A DNA stretch of 64,000 bases from G016756615 sp050958605. Lineage in GTDB: Bacteria > Pseudomonadota > Alphaproteobacteria > Rhizobiales > Rhizobiaceae. The translations under genes and the position numbers were made by a program. The stretch lies in assembly GCF_050958605.1 (NCBI RefSeq), contig NZ_JBJHDO010000002.1:62001-126000 (forward strand), written 5' to 3'. Of the stretch, positions 1 to 12,477 are shown one piece after another (position 1 is the first letter of the stretch; every line of letters begins with the position of its first letter). The notes beneath the pieces are model-generated. The model did no database searches and was not told the origin of the DNA. It worked only from the letters and a program-made list of their open reading frames with translations.

Positions 1-14
1 CGGAGAACAGAACC

Positions 15-479
15 ATGCGTCACGTTGATTTTTCCCCTCTCTATCGTTCGACGGTCGGCTTCGACCGGCTCTTCGGCATGCTGGATACGCTCGGCCAGCC
101 GGAAAGCGGGCAGACCTATCCGCCCTATAACATCGAGCGCACGGGCGAGGATTCCTACCGCATCAGCATGGCGGTTGCAGGCTTCTCGGAAAACGACATC
201 GCGATCGAAGCCCATCGCAACGTGCTGACCGTCAAGGGCGAGCGCAAGGATGAGCCCAATGGTGAAGGCACCGAATTGCTCTATCGCGGCATCGCGTCCC
301 GCGCTTTCGAGCGCCGCTTCCAGCTCGCCGACCATGTCGATGTCGTGGGTGCCGCTCTCAAGAACGGCCTCCTTCACATCGACCTCAAGCGGAACATTCC
401 GGAAGAGCTGAAGCCCCGCAAGATCGCGATCACGGTTGCCCCGGCGAAAGCGAAGCAGATCGAGGCTTCGGTCAACTAA
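15..479 (+). CDS. Small heat-shock protein, Hsp20/IbpA family
   Basis: This 154-residue protein is an ATP-independent holdase of the alpha-crystallin family, which binds unfolding proteins in the cytoplasm and keeps them competent for refolding. The N-terminal arm (about residues 1-35) starts MRHVDFSPLYRSTVGFDRLF, as in the IbpA-like class A sHsps of rhizobia. The crystallin domain covers about residues 37-140, with the strand LTVKGERKDE and the LKNGLLHIDL motif that precedes the IPEELKPRKI tail. ATG 15 follows GGAG at the very edge of the window, so the promoter and any ROSE-type thermosensor upstream lie outside. A strong hairpin follows the stop. Family assignment is firm; the exact paralogue is not. 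Confidence 0.93.
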   Translation: MRHVDFSPLYRSTVGFDRLFGMLDTLGQPESGQTYPPYNIERTGEDSYRISMAVAGFSENDIAIEAHRNVLTVKGERKDEPNGEGTELLYRGIASRAFERRFQLADHVDVVGAALKNGLLHIDLKRNIPEELKPRKIAITVAPAKAKQIEASVN

Positions 480-506
480 CTCGTACAATTAACATAGTAC
501 GATCGG

Positions 507-536
507 CGGCCCTGGATGTTTGTGCATCCAGGGCCG
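507..536 (+). terminator. Hairpin terminator after the hsp20 gene
   Basis: A perfect 12-bp stem (507-518 with 525-536) encloses a 6-nt loop and is followed by TTTCGTCT. It lies 28 nt after the hsp20 stop codon. The T tract is short, so termination may be partial. Confidence 0.7.
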
Positions 537-576
537 TTTCGTCTGTCCTGCACCGTATTCGGCCTGGCCGCTATGG

Positions 577-739
577 AACGGAATGGATACTCGGATCACC
601 TCGCTTCGCTCGGGTCCGAGTATGACGAAGCTTCTAGGCGAATGCCAGTCGTCAGCGTTGGCGATTAGCGGAGCACATCAACGCAATTCGTCATACTCGG
701 ACCCGAGCGAAGCGAGGTGATCCGAGTATCCATTCCGTT
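577..739. repeat. Perfect 53-bp inverted repeat with 57-bp spacer
   Basis: The 53 bases at 577-629 are the exact reverse complement of 687-739. Each arm holds an internal hairpin around CCTCGCTTCGCTCGGG. Transcribed RNA would fold into a stem of more than 50 bp. Similar sequences with the CCTCGCTTCGCTCGGGTC core are, from general knowledge, scattered between genes in Mesorhizobium-type genomes. The rest of 480-834 contains no credible gene. A 66-residue ORF across the repeat (520-720) is judged spurious. Confidence 0.85.
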
Positions 740-834
740 GCCTTACTGATAGCCGCCCAACGGCGCAAAATCAGCCTCTGCCGACCGGTCCGCTGGATAC
801 CCGTCCGCCAATGGGATGCAACCGTTAGCCTAGC

Positions 835-1884
835 TTACCCGACCAGGTCACCGAAGCGGTCCACCTCATCTTCGGTCGTTCTGAAGCTCGTGACGAAGCG
901 GTAAAGCGATTCCCCTTCCGCGAGCTGGCCTTCGAAGGCGCTCGGCGTCGCCCACGGATAGAAGACCGCGCCCTTGGCTTGCAGGGCTTCGGCGGTACTG
1001 CTCTCCATCACGGTAAAAAGTTCGTTCGCTTCCGGCTTCCAGGCGAGGCGCATCGACTTCGCCGCCCCGATGCGCTCGGCCAGTCGTGCCGTCATGCGAT
1101 TGGCGTGTCGCGCCGTTTCAAGCCACAGGTCACCCCTGAAATAGGCGTCGAATTGCGCGGCGACGAAGCGCGACTTGGAGAAGAGCTGCGCGGCGCGCTT
1201 CTGCACGAAGGCGAGCTCGCGCGCCTTCTCGAGATCGAAAAGCACGATCGCCTCGGCGCACCAGCAGCCATTCTTGGTGCCGCCGAAGGACACAAGGTCC
1301 ACACCGCGCTTCCAGGTCATCTCCGCGGGCGTGGTTTCCAATGCCACGAGGGCGTTGGCGAAACGCGCTCCGTCCATGTGCAGGGGCAGTCCGTGATGCT
1401 GGGCGGTCGCACTGATCGCCGCGATTTCGTCTGGCTGGTAGACTGTTCCGATTTCGGTGGCCTGGGTGATCGAGATGGCCATCGGCCTGCCACCATGCAG
1501 GAATGCCGGATCAAACTGTTTGATCGCGCGCTCGAGCCCGACCGGATCGATCTTCCCCAATGCGCCGTCGACCGCGTGCAGCCGGCCGCCGCCAGACAGA
1601 TATTCGGGGGCGCCGCATTCATCCTGAAGCATGTGCGCCTCGCGATGGGCGAACGCCACGCCCCCGGGTCGGCTCACCAGCGTCATCGACAGGGAATTCG
1701 CGGCCGTTCCTGTCGCTACGAAGAACACGGCAACCTCGCGCTCGAACAGGGCGCTGAAGCGTTCCTTGACTGCCTTGTCGAGCTCGCTGGAACCGTATGC
1801 CGAGGCGTAGCCGTCGGCGCTCGCCGCCAGACCAGCTGAAATCGCCGGATGGGCTCCGGCCCAGTTGTCGGATGCAAAGATCAT
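835..1884 (-). CDS. ltaE: Low-specificity L-threonine aldolase (PLP enzyme)
   Basis: This 349-residue fold-type I PLP enzyme cleaves L-threonine or L-allo-threonine to glycine and acetaldehyde. The N-terminus MIFASDNWAGAHP matches the family start, so ATG 1884 is preferred to the upstream ATG at 1923. The PLP lysine is in VSFGGTKNGC (about residue 202), HMDGARFANA supplies the cofactor-binding Asp/Arg region, and GGRPMAISITQATEIGTVY is typical. It is transcribed away from gltB across a shared intergenic region and has no operon partner. The related beta-eliminating lyases are the main alternative. Confidence 0.9.
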   Translation of the reverse strand: MIFASDNWAGAHPAISAGLAASADGYASAYGSSELDKAVKERFSALFEREVAVFFVATGTAANSLSMTLVSRPGGVAFAHREAHMLQDECGAPEYLSGGGRLHAVDGALGKIDPVGLERAIKQFDPAFLHGGRPMAISITQATEIGTVYQPDEIAAISATAQHHGLPLHMDGARFANALVALETTPAEMTWKRGVDLVSFGGTKNGCWCAEAIVLFDLEKARELAFVQKRAAQLFSKSRFVAAQFDAYFRGDLWLETARHANRMTARLAERIGAAKSMRLAWKPEANELFTVMESSTAEALQAKGAVFYPWATPSAFEGQLAEGESLYRFVTSFRTTEDEVDRFGDLVG

Positions 1885-2360
1885 GATGATTTCCCGGATG
1901 TGACCGCTTTCGCGGCGGACCATGTGCGTTTTTAGCGCCTCTCTTCAAGAGGGCCGGGCTAGATTCCTGCTTTGACGGGCCATCCACCTCGCTGCCGACG
2001 TTAGATAATTACGAAATGAAACCGCAGACGGCAATTTTATTGCGCCTTTGCGCAACGTCCTGTTCATTTCTAACTTGAAGCGGAGAAAGAATTCTGCCAT
2101 ATCCCGAGATAGGACAGCAGTGCTGTCTTATTTATTGGCGCATGGCTGGCTGGATAGGCGTATAATAACGCGATCCAGCCTGCCGCGCGAAGGGCGGCGA
2201 GCGGTGTGCAGAACCCGGCCGCGGCCGCAGAGCGCGGGGTGGTTGGCCTGATGGGTCGGCGCTCCGGACATTCGAAAGACATGCCGCATGATCATGAGGG
2301 GCTTCCGCTCCACGGACCATGCCGGCCCAACGCCCGGAAGGGGCACGGAGGACACGGACG
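1885..2360. other. Divergent intergenic region between threonine aldolase and gltB
   Basis: This 476-bp stretch has no credible coding sequence; the short ORFs lack an RBS and family-like residues. It contains the palindrome TTGCGC-CTTT-GCGCAA at 2040-2055, a second palindrome at 2113-2127, and a TATAAT hexamer at 2161-2166 with TTGGCG 20 bp upstream. The last two could belong to the gltB promoter. No sigma-54 consensus was recognised. The last 15 bases carry GGAGG ahead of gltB. Confidence 0.5.
2113..2127. promoter_or_regulatory. Palindromic operator-like site upstream of gltB
   Basis: GACAGCA-G-TGCTGTC is a perfect palindrome with 7-bp arms and a single central base. It lies about 35 bp upstream of the TATAAT hexamer at 2161. 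Position and symmetry fit a dimeric regulator site, but the regulator is unknown. Confidence 0.4.
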
Positions 2361-7058
<4,698 letters not shown>

Positions 7059-7136
7059 GCCGCGACCATCCGCCCGCCGACGGCATCGAATGCCGGCCGG
7101 CGCTTGCGGCATGCTTCACCAGGCAATCCGACAATC

Positions 7137-7153
7137 GCCTGCCTTTGGCAGGC
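7137..7153 (+). promoter_or_regulatory. Intercistronic hairpin between gltB and gltD
   Basis: GCCTGCC-TTT-GGCAGGC forms a perfect 7-bp stem with a 3-nt loop in the 121-nt gap between gltB and gltD, 27 nt before the gltD start. No T tract follows, so it is more likely an mRNA-stability or partial-attenuation element than a terminator. Confidence 0.4.
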
Positions 7154-7179
7154 CCAAATGCTCAAGAGTTGGAATTACG

Positions 7180-8634
7180 ATGGGCAAGGTTACAGGTTTT
7201 CTCGAGATCGATCGGCAGGTCCACAAGTACCAGCCCGCTTCCGACCGTATCCGGCATTTTCGCGAATTCACGCTGCCGATGTCGGACAAGGAGGTCGAGA
7301 AACAGGCGGCGCGCTGCATGGACTGCGGCGTGCCCTACTGCCATGGTCCGACGGGCTGCCCGATCCACAACCAGATCCCGGACTGGAACGATCTCGTCTA
7401 TAATGGCGATTGGGACAATGCGATCCGCAACCTTCATTCGACCAATAACTTCCCCGAGTTCACCGGCCGCATCTGCCCCGCGCCGTGCGAGGAGGCGTGC
7501 ACGCTGAACCTCGAGGACGTTCCCGTCGCCATCAAGACAATCGAGCAGGCGATCGCCGACAAGGCTTTTGAGATGGGTTATGTCCGGCCTTATCCGGCCG
7601 CCGGGAAGACAGGGAAGCGCGTCGCCATCATCGGCTCCGGCCCGGCCGGCATGGCGGCCGCCCAGCAGCTCGGACGCGTCGGGCACGACGTCCATGTCTA
7701 CGAGCGGGAGAGCCGGCCCGGCGGGCTGCTGCGCTTCGGTATTCCCGACTTCAAGATGGAAAAGCACTATATCGACCGGCGCGTCGTCCAGATGGCGGGC
7801 GAGGGGGTGACCTTCCATTGCGGGGTCAATGTCGGCGTCGACAAGAAAGTGTCGGAGCTGCTTGCCGAATACGATGCCGTCCTTTATTGCGGCGGGTCCG
7901 AGACGCCCCGGCCGGCGGGCATCCCTGGTGCCGATCTCCTGGGCGTGCACGACGCCATGCCGTATCTCGTGCAGCAGAACAAGCGCGTCGCCGGCGAGGA
8001 TATCCAGTCCGTCGCCTGGCCATCGGACCCCATCCTCGCCGGCGGCAAGCACGTCGTGGTGGTGGGCGGCGGCGATACGGCCTCCGACTGTGTCGGCACG
8101 GCGTTCCGGCAAGGAGCCGTGCGCGTCACCCAACTCGACATCCGGCCGCAGCCGCCGGAAAAGGAGGACAAGCTTTCCGTCTGGCCTTATTGGGCGACGA
8201 AGATGCGGACCTCCTCCTCGCAGGCGGAAGGGGCGCAGCGCGAGTTCCAGGTGGCGACGCTCGAGTTTCTCGGCGAGGACGGCGTGCTGATCGGCGTCAA
8301 ATGCTGCGAAGTGGACGACAAGCGCAAGCCGATCCCCGGCACGGACTTCGTGATCCGGGCGGACCTCGCCTTCATCGCCATCGGCTTCGCCGGCCCGATC
8401 GCCGGCGGTGTGGTGGAAGAGCTGGGCGACAGACTCGCGGTCACGGCCGATACCCGGCGCTCGACCAATGTCCAGGCGAACGACCGCGACTACCGCACCA
8501 ATATCGACAAGCTGTTCGCCGCGGGCGACGTGCGGCGCGGCCAGTCGCTGGTCGTCTGGGCGATCCGCGAGGGCCGTCAGGCGGCGCGCTCGGTCGACGA
8601 ATACCTGATGGGGTCGACGGTCCTGCCGAGGTGA
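7180..8634 (+). CDS. gltD: Glutamate synthase small subunit
   Basis: This 484-residue beta subunit takes electrons from NADPH through FAD and passes them over iron-sulfur clusters to GltB. The N-terminal cysteine-rich part has CMDCGVPYCHGPTGCP and CPAPCEEACTLN, the 4Fe-4S ligands. An FAD dinucleotide-binding motif (AIIGSGPAGMAAAQQLG, about residue 150) and an NADPH motif (VVVVGGGDTASDC, about residue 290) follow, then a C-terminal FAD motif with FAAGDVRRGQSLVVWAI. ATG 7180 (MGKVTGFLEIDR) is the family start; the in-frame extension to 7090 has no family similarity. It forms an operon with gltB. Confidence 0.97.
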   Translation: MGKVTGFLEIDRQVHKYQPASDRIRHFREFTLPMSDKEVEKQAARCMDCGVPYCHGPTGCPIHNQIPDWNDLVYNGDWDNAIRNLHSTNNFPEFTGRICPAPCEEACTLNLEDVPVAIKTIEQAIADKAFEMGYVRPYPAAGKTGKRVAIIGSGPAGMAAAQQLGRVGHDVHVYERESRPGGLLRFGIPDFKMEKHYIDRRVVQMAGEGVTFHCGVNVGVDKKVSELLAEYDAVLYCGGSETPRPAGIPGADLLGVHDAMPYLVQQNKRVAGEDIQSVAWPSDPILAGGKHVVVVGGGDTASDCVGTAFRQGAVRVTQLDIRPQPPEKEDKLSVWPYWATKMRTSSSQAEGAQREFQVATLEFLGEDGVLIGVKCCEVDDKRKPIPGTDFVIRADLAFIAIGFAGPIAGGVVEELGDRLAVTADTRRSTNVQANDRDYRTNIDKLFAAGDVRRGQSLVVWAIREGRQAARSVDEYLMGSTVLPR

Positions 8635-8693
8635 TACAATGGTCCGGCAATTGACCGGATTGGCTGCCGCGTAGCACCCTCGGAACCCGGCAG

Positions 8694-9902
8694 TCAGCGC
8701 CTCAATGCGCCGGTCGTCTCGACCTGTGGTGCGGATGCGGCAGGCGGCGGTGTCGATGGCTTGAAGTCGTCGGCGCGGCCCGGCGTCGGATCCGGCGCGA
8801 TGCCGTCGATGGCGAGGCGTTCCGCCGCCGTGCGGGGCTTGTCCTTAGGGTCGATTTTCTGGCCGAGAAGCTCGGCTCCGCCATCGAGCTCGGGGTCGTT
8901 CAGGGAAACCGGCAGGGTGCGGTCCACCGGCACGCGCGATTGCGGGCCCGCCTGCGGCAGTGCGGCCACGCCCGGGATGGGCGCGCCGGAAGGCGTGATG
9001 CCCAGGATCTTATAGAGCGGCTTCTCGGCATAGAAGGCCACTTTCCGCTTGCCGGCCTTGGTGAGATTGATGCCGTCGTTGGAACGAAGGCGCACCGGCT
9101 GGCCGTTGATGTCGGGACCGTTGGTGACGAAGGCGCCGTTCTCGTCGACAAAGCCCTCCCATATGTCCACGAAGGTACCGCCTGCAGCCTCGGCCGCCTT
9201 GCGGTAGACGTCGTTGAAGGCGAGGATGTCCGACAGCATCTTCTTCGGCTTGAAGGAGGGCTGTCCGACCCATACGAACGGAACCTTGCTTGCTTGCATG
9301 GCGGTGGCGAGTGCTGTCGAGCGCGCCTCGTATTCCTTGATCCAGGCTTCGGTGAGCGGCTGCTCCCGCACGTCGCCGATCCTCATCTGCTGGCGATCGT
9401 TGGAGCCCAGCATGACGACGATCGCCGCCGGTTTTTCAGCGTCGATCACCCCCTTGATCTCTTTCGGCCAGTCGAAAAAATCCGGGCGCGCAAAGCCCGA
9501 GGAACCCTTGGTGCGGTCGATCACCTTGATCTCGGGATTCTCCGCAAAAACGACGTTCAGCCCTTCGGCAAGGCCGCTGCCCATGAAGTCGCCGATCACG
9601 AGCACGGTCCGCGCGGTCTGCGATTTCTCGACCACCGGCGTTTCTGGCTCGGCCGGTGGCCTCACCCGTGCCTTGGCCGATTTCGTTCGCTGCCTCGGCG
9701 TTGCCGCCGGCCTGTTGGGGGCGCGCTGCTGGATCACCCTTTCACGTGGCGTGCCGAAGAGAAACTCGAAGAGATTACGGGGCCGACGGGGTTGGTATTC
9801 CTGCGCCAAGGCGGCAGGCACGGCAAGCGCAAGTACGACGAGCCCGATCAAAAGCACCGGAAGTGCCTGCCTGAGGCGCCATCCTTTCCGCGATCCGAGC
9901 AC
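8694..9902 (-). CDS. DUF459 / SGNH-hydrolase-like periplasmic protein
   Basis: A putative cell-envelope protein of the DUF459 family within the SGNH hydrolase fold. A GTG at 9902 preceded by a purine-rich GGGAAAGGGCCAGGA gives 402 residues; an ATG at 10025 would add a tail without family character that runs into the neighbouring terminator. An N-terminal hydrophobic segment (ALPVLLIGLVVLALAVPAAL) acts as signal or anchor, followed by a basic Pro/Arg-rich linker. The SGNH core has VLVIGDFMGSGL (block I), VMLGSNDRQQ (block III) and NDGINLTKAGKRK (block V). Block I has Phe for the usual Ser and block V has Asn for the usual His, so ordinary esterase activity is doubtful. The substrate is unknown. 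Confidence 0.75.
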   Translation of the reverse strand: MLGSRKGWRLRQALPVLLIGLVVLALAVPAALAQEYQPRRPRNLFEFLFGTPRERVIQQRAPNRPAATPRQRTKSAKARVRPPAEPETPVVEKSQTARTVLVIGDFMGSGLAEGLNVVFAENPEIKVIDRTKGSSGFARPDFFDWPKEIKGVIDAEKPAAIVVMLGSNDRQQMRIGDVREQPLTEAWIKEYEARSTALATAMQASKVPFVWVGQPSFKPKKMLSDILAFNDVYRKAAEAAGGTFVDIWEGFVDENGAFVTNGPDINGQPVRLRSNDGINLTKAGKRKVAFYAEKPLYKILGITPSGAPIPGVAALPQAGPQSRVPVDRTLPVSLNDPELDGGAELLGQKIDPKDKPRTAAERLAIDGIAPDPTPGRADDFKPSTPPPAASAPQVETTGALRR

Positions 9903-10009
9903 GTCCTGGCCCTTTCCCTGCAGCGCCGGTTCACACCGGTCTTCAACCCGAGCCCGCTGTCGATTCCAAGCTGCAACCTTAGAGCATGTACGCTCGGTTG
10001 TCGCCGCAC

Positions 10010-10027
10010 AATGCGGCCAAAACAAAG
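10010..10027. repeat. 18-bp sequence repeated at 17023
   Basis: AATGCGGCCAAAACAAAG here is identical to 17023-17040. Both copies lie just downstream of minus-strand genes. It resembles the conserved end of a rhizobial intergenic element containing AAAACAAAGAGATAGAGC, which the 17 kb copy shows more completely. Confidence 0.55.
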
Positions 10028-10029
10028 CG

Positions 10030-10059
10030 CCGGCGGCTCCAGATTGATGGAGCCGCCGG
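10030..10059 (-). terminator. Rho-independent terminator of the lytic transglycosylase gene
   Basis: An 11-bp perfect GC-rich stem (10049-10059 with 10030-10040) encloses an 8-nt loop. On the minus strand it is followed by a T-rich stretch (CGCTTTGTTTT). It begins 7 nt after the stop codon of the transglycosylase gene. Confidence 0.85.
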
Positions 10060-10065
10060 GATTTG

Positions 10066-11289
10066 TCACCGCCGCCGCAGCGTCGACAGCACCTCGAGGC
10101 TCGGGTGGCCGTCCTGGCTCATGCCAGCCTGAGCCTGGAAGGCGCGGATCGCCTTCTTCGAGGCCTCGCCGATCTTGCCGTCGAACTTGCCGTCATAATA
10201 GCCATGGGCCGAGAGCCGCTGTTGAAGCTCCTGCTTCTGCTCGAAGGTGAGTTTCGTGAAGGGCCGGTCCCAGTCGCGCACGAGGCCGCCGTAGCCGGCA
10301 ATCTCGTCGGCGAGCAGGCCGACGGCGAGGGCGTATTTATCGGCATTGTTATAGTTCTTCAGAACGAAAAAGTTCTTGGTGGCGAGGAACGCCGGTCCGT
10401 TGCGCCCGTCCGGCGCCTTGAGAGTGGCATTGTCGCCACCTCGCTTGAATGGCTTGCCGTTGGCCCGGGTGACGCCCAGCTGCTGCCATTTGGAAAGGCT
10501 CATCGAACCGGCGGGCAGCTTGCCCGCGGGCAGGTTCACCTCGTATCCCCAGGTCCTGCCGGATTGCCAGCCGTTCTTGCGCAGGAGATTGGCGGCGGTC
10601 GCCAGCGCATCCGGCACCGAATTCCAGATGTCCCGCTTGCCGTTGCCGTCCATGTCCACGGCATAGGCCTGGTAGCTGGTAGGGATGAACTGGGTGTGCC
10701 CCATGGCGCCGGCCCAGGAGCCGGTGAGGTGGCTTTCGTCGATGTCGCCGCTCTGCAGGATCTTGAGCGCGGCGATGAGCTGGGTGCGCGCGAACTTCGC
10801 CCGTCTCTTGTCGGCGTAACCAAGCGTGGCGAGCGAGCGTACGACGCTACGCATCACCTTGTCGTTCTTCAGGATTTCGCCGTAGTTCGATTCCATCGAC
10901 CAGATCGCCAGCAGGATGTAGCGGTCCACGCCGTATTTGGCCTCGATCCTGTCGAGCCAGGGTTTCCATTGCCTGGCCATCTGGCGGCCGACGGTTATCG
11001 AGTGATCATGAACCCGATTGTCGAAATAATCCCAGACCGGCGCGGTGAATTCAGGCTGGAAGCGGGCCTTCTCCAGCACTTCGGGATCGATTGCGCTAAC
11101 GCCACGGAAAGCGCGGTCAAAGGTCTTGCCCGAAACGCCGGCCTGAATTGCTGTCGAGCGGAAACTGCGGACCCAATTCTGGAATCCGGCGTCCGCCGAG
11201 GCGCTCGTCGGCGTTAAAAAGGTGGCCGCGGCAAGGCCGACGGCGATGAGCGCCGATGCAAGACGGCTGGCATTCTTGCGAACAGGCAT
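10066..11289 (-). CDS. Lytic murein transglycosylase, MltB type, with peptidoglycan-binding domain
   Basis: This 407-residue periplasmic enzyme cleaves the MurNAc-GlcNAc bond of peptidoglycan and leaves 1,6-anhydro ends. ATG 11289 lies 7 nt after AGGAGG. A signal peptide (MPVRKNASRLASALIAVGLA, ending at ASA) is followed by the SLT_2/MltB domain with the catalytic Glu in WSMESNYGEI and the MGHTQFIPTSYQAYAVDMDG signature. A C-terminal PG_binding_1 domain (about residues 345-405; LQQRLSAHGYYDGKFDGKIG) completes it. There is no lipobox, so it is probably soluble periplasmic. It is monocistronic with its own terminator. Confidence 0.93.
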   Translation of the reverse strand: MPVRKNASRLASALIAVGLAAATFLTPTSASADAGFQNWVRSFRSTAIQAGVSGKTFDRAFRGVSAIDPEVLEKARFQPEFTAPVWDYFDNRVHDHSITVGRQMARQWKPWLDRIEAKYGVDRYILLAIWSMESNYGEILKNDKVMRSVVRSLATLGYADKRRAKFARTQLIAALKILQSGDIDESHLTGSWAGAMGHTQFIPTSYQAYAVDMDGNGKRDIWNSVPDALATAANLLRKNGWQSGRTWGYEVNLPAGKLPAGSMSLSKWQQLGVTRANGKPFKRGGDNATLKAPDGRNGPAFLATKNFFVLKNYNNADKYALAVGLLADEIAGYGGLVRDWDRPFTKLTFEQKQELQQRLSAHGYYDGKFDGKIGEASKKAIRAFQAQAGMSQDGHPSLEVLSTLRRR

Positions 11290-11569
11290 CAAAACCTCCT
11301 TCGAATCTTCGCGAGGGACCATTCAACGCCGTACGGGTTAGCAATCGGTTTACCATGGGGGCGGCGATAGGCAAAAATCGCCGTTCGGTGCGCGACAAAC
11401 AAGCGCGGCAAGCAACGCGTCAACTCCATCGAAAGTGTGTTGGGTATACCCCCTCCTCCGTCAATGAGCCTCGATCCTATCACGCGGCCGACAAGTTGAG
11501 TATGCTGCATTTCCGGCGCTGGATCGCCGGTGAGGCGCTTCCAGACGATTGCAACGGGTTTTCCGACAC

Positions 11570-12460
11570 ATGAAAAGAGTACGAAAGGCTGTTTTTCCCG
11601 TCGCGGGTCTCGGCACCCGCTTTCTCCCGGCGACCAAGGCGGTGCCGAAGGAAATGCTGACGGTGGTCGACCGACCGGTCATCCAGTATGTCGTGGATGA
11701 AGCCAAGGAAGCGGGGATCGAGCATTTCATCTTCGTGACCGGCCGCAACAAGACGGTCATCGAGGATCATTTCGACGTCCAGTTCGAGCTGTACAACACG
11801 CTTGCCCAGCGCGGCAAAGACGATCAGTTGGAGAAGCTTCAGCGCCTCCAGCCGACGCCCGGCCAGACCAGCTATACGCGCCAGCAGGTACCGCTCGGCC
11901 TCGGCCATGCCGTCTGGTGCGCGCGCGACCTCGTCGGCAACGAGCCCTTTGCGCTGCTCTTGCCCGACATGATCATGCAGTCCGAGAAGGGCTGTATGAA
12001 GGATATGGTGGAACTCTATGAAAACACCGGCGGCAACGTCGTCGCGGTGCAGGAATGCGACCCGGCCGAAGCGCATAAGTATGGCATCGTCGGCAAGGGC
12101 GAGCCTATCCATAACGGCTTCCGCATCACGGAGATGGTGGAAAAGCCGAAGCCGGGCACCGCGCCTTCCAATCTCTACATCAATGGCCGTTATATCCTGC
12201 AGCCGGAGATCTTCGGCATATTGGAGCAGCAGGAGCGCGGCGCCGGCAACGAGATCCAGCTCACCGACGCCATGCTGAAGCTGACGGAGGAACAGCCCTT
12301 CTACGGTTATCACTTCCACGGCCAGACGTTCGATTGCGGTTCACCCGAAGGCTTCGTCGAAGCGAATGTGGCCTTCGCGCTTTGGCGGCCGGACATGCAT
12401 GCCAAGCTCGCCGGCACGATCGAAAGCCTGCTAAGGGAGGCCAGGCCGGCCGGAAGGTAG
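11570..12460 (+). CDS. galU: UTP-glucose-1-phosphate uridylyltransferase
   Basis: This 296-residue cytoplasmic enzyme makes UDP-glucose from UTP and glucose-1-phosphate, a precursor for LPS, exopolysaccharide and cyclic glucans. ATG 11570 (MKRVRKAVFPVAGLGTRFLP) gives the conserved nucleotidyltransferase loop GLGTRFLPATKAVPKEML. Further motifs are VVDRPVIQYVVDEA, GLGHAVWCAR, LLPDMIM and the C-terminal FDCGSPEGFVEANVAFAL. The divergent 280-bp gap to the transglycosylase gene should hold its promoter. The outer-membrane barrel gene converges on it 17 nt downstream. Confidence 0.96.
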   Translation: MKRVRKAVFPVAGLGTRFLPATKAVPKEMLTVVDRPVIQYVVDEAKEAGIEHFIFVTGRNKTVIEDHFDVQFELYNTLAQRGKDDQLEKLQRLQPTPGQTSYTRQQVPLGLGHAVWCARDLVGNEPFALLLPDMIMQSEKGCMKDMVELYENTGGNVVAVQECDPAEAHKYGIVGKGEPIHNGFRITEMVEKPKPGTAPSNLYINGRYILQPEIFGILEQQERGAGNEIQLTDAMLKLTEEQPFYGYHFHGQTFDCGSPEGFVEANVAFALWRPDMHAKLAGTIESLLREARPAGR

Positions 12461-12477
12461 AGCGACCCGTTAAAGCT

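Noticed and set aside
520..720. 66-residue ORF across the inverted repeat
   Set aside because: It lies wholly within the terminator and palindromic repeat, has no RBS and no family-like residues.
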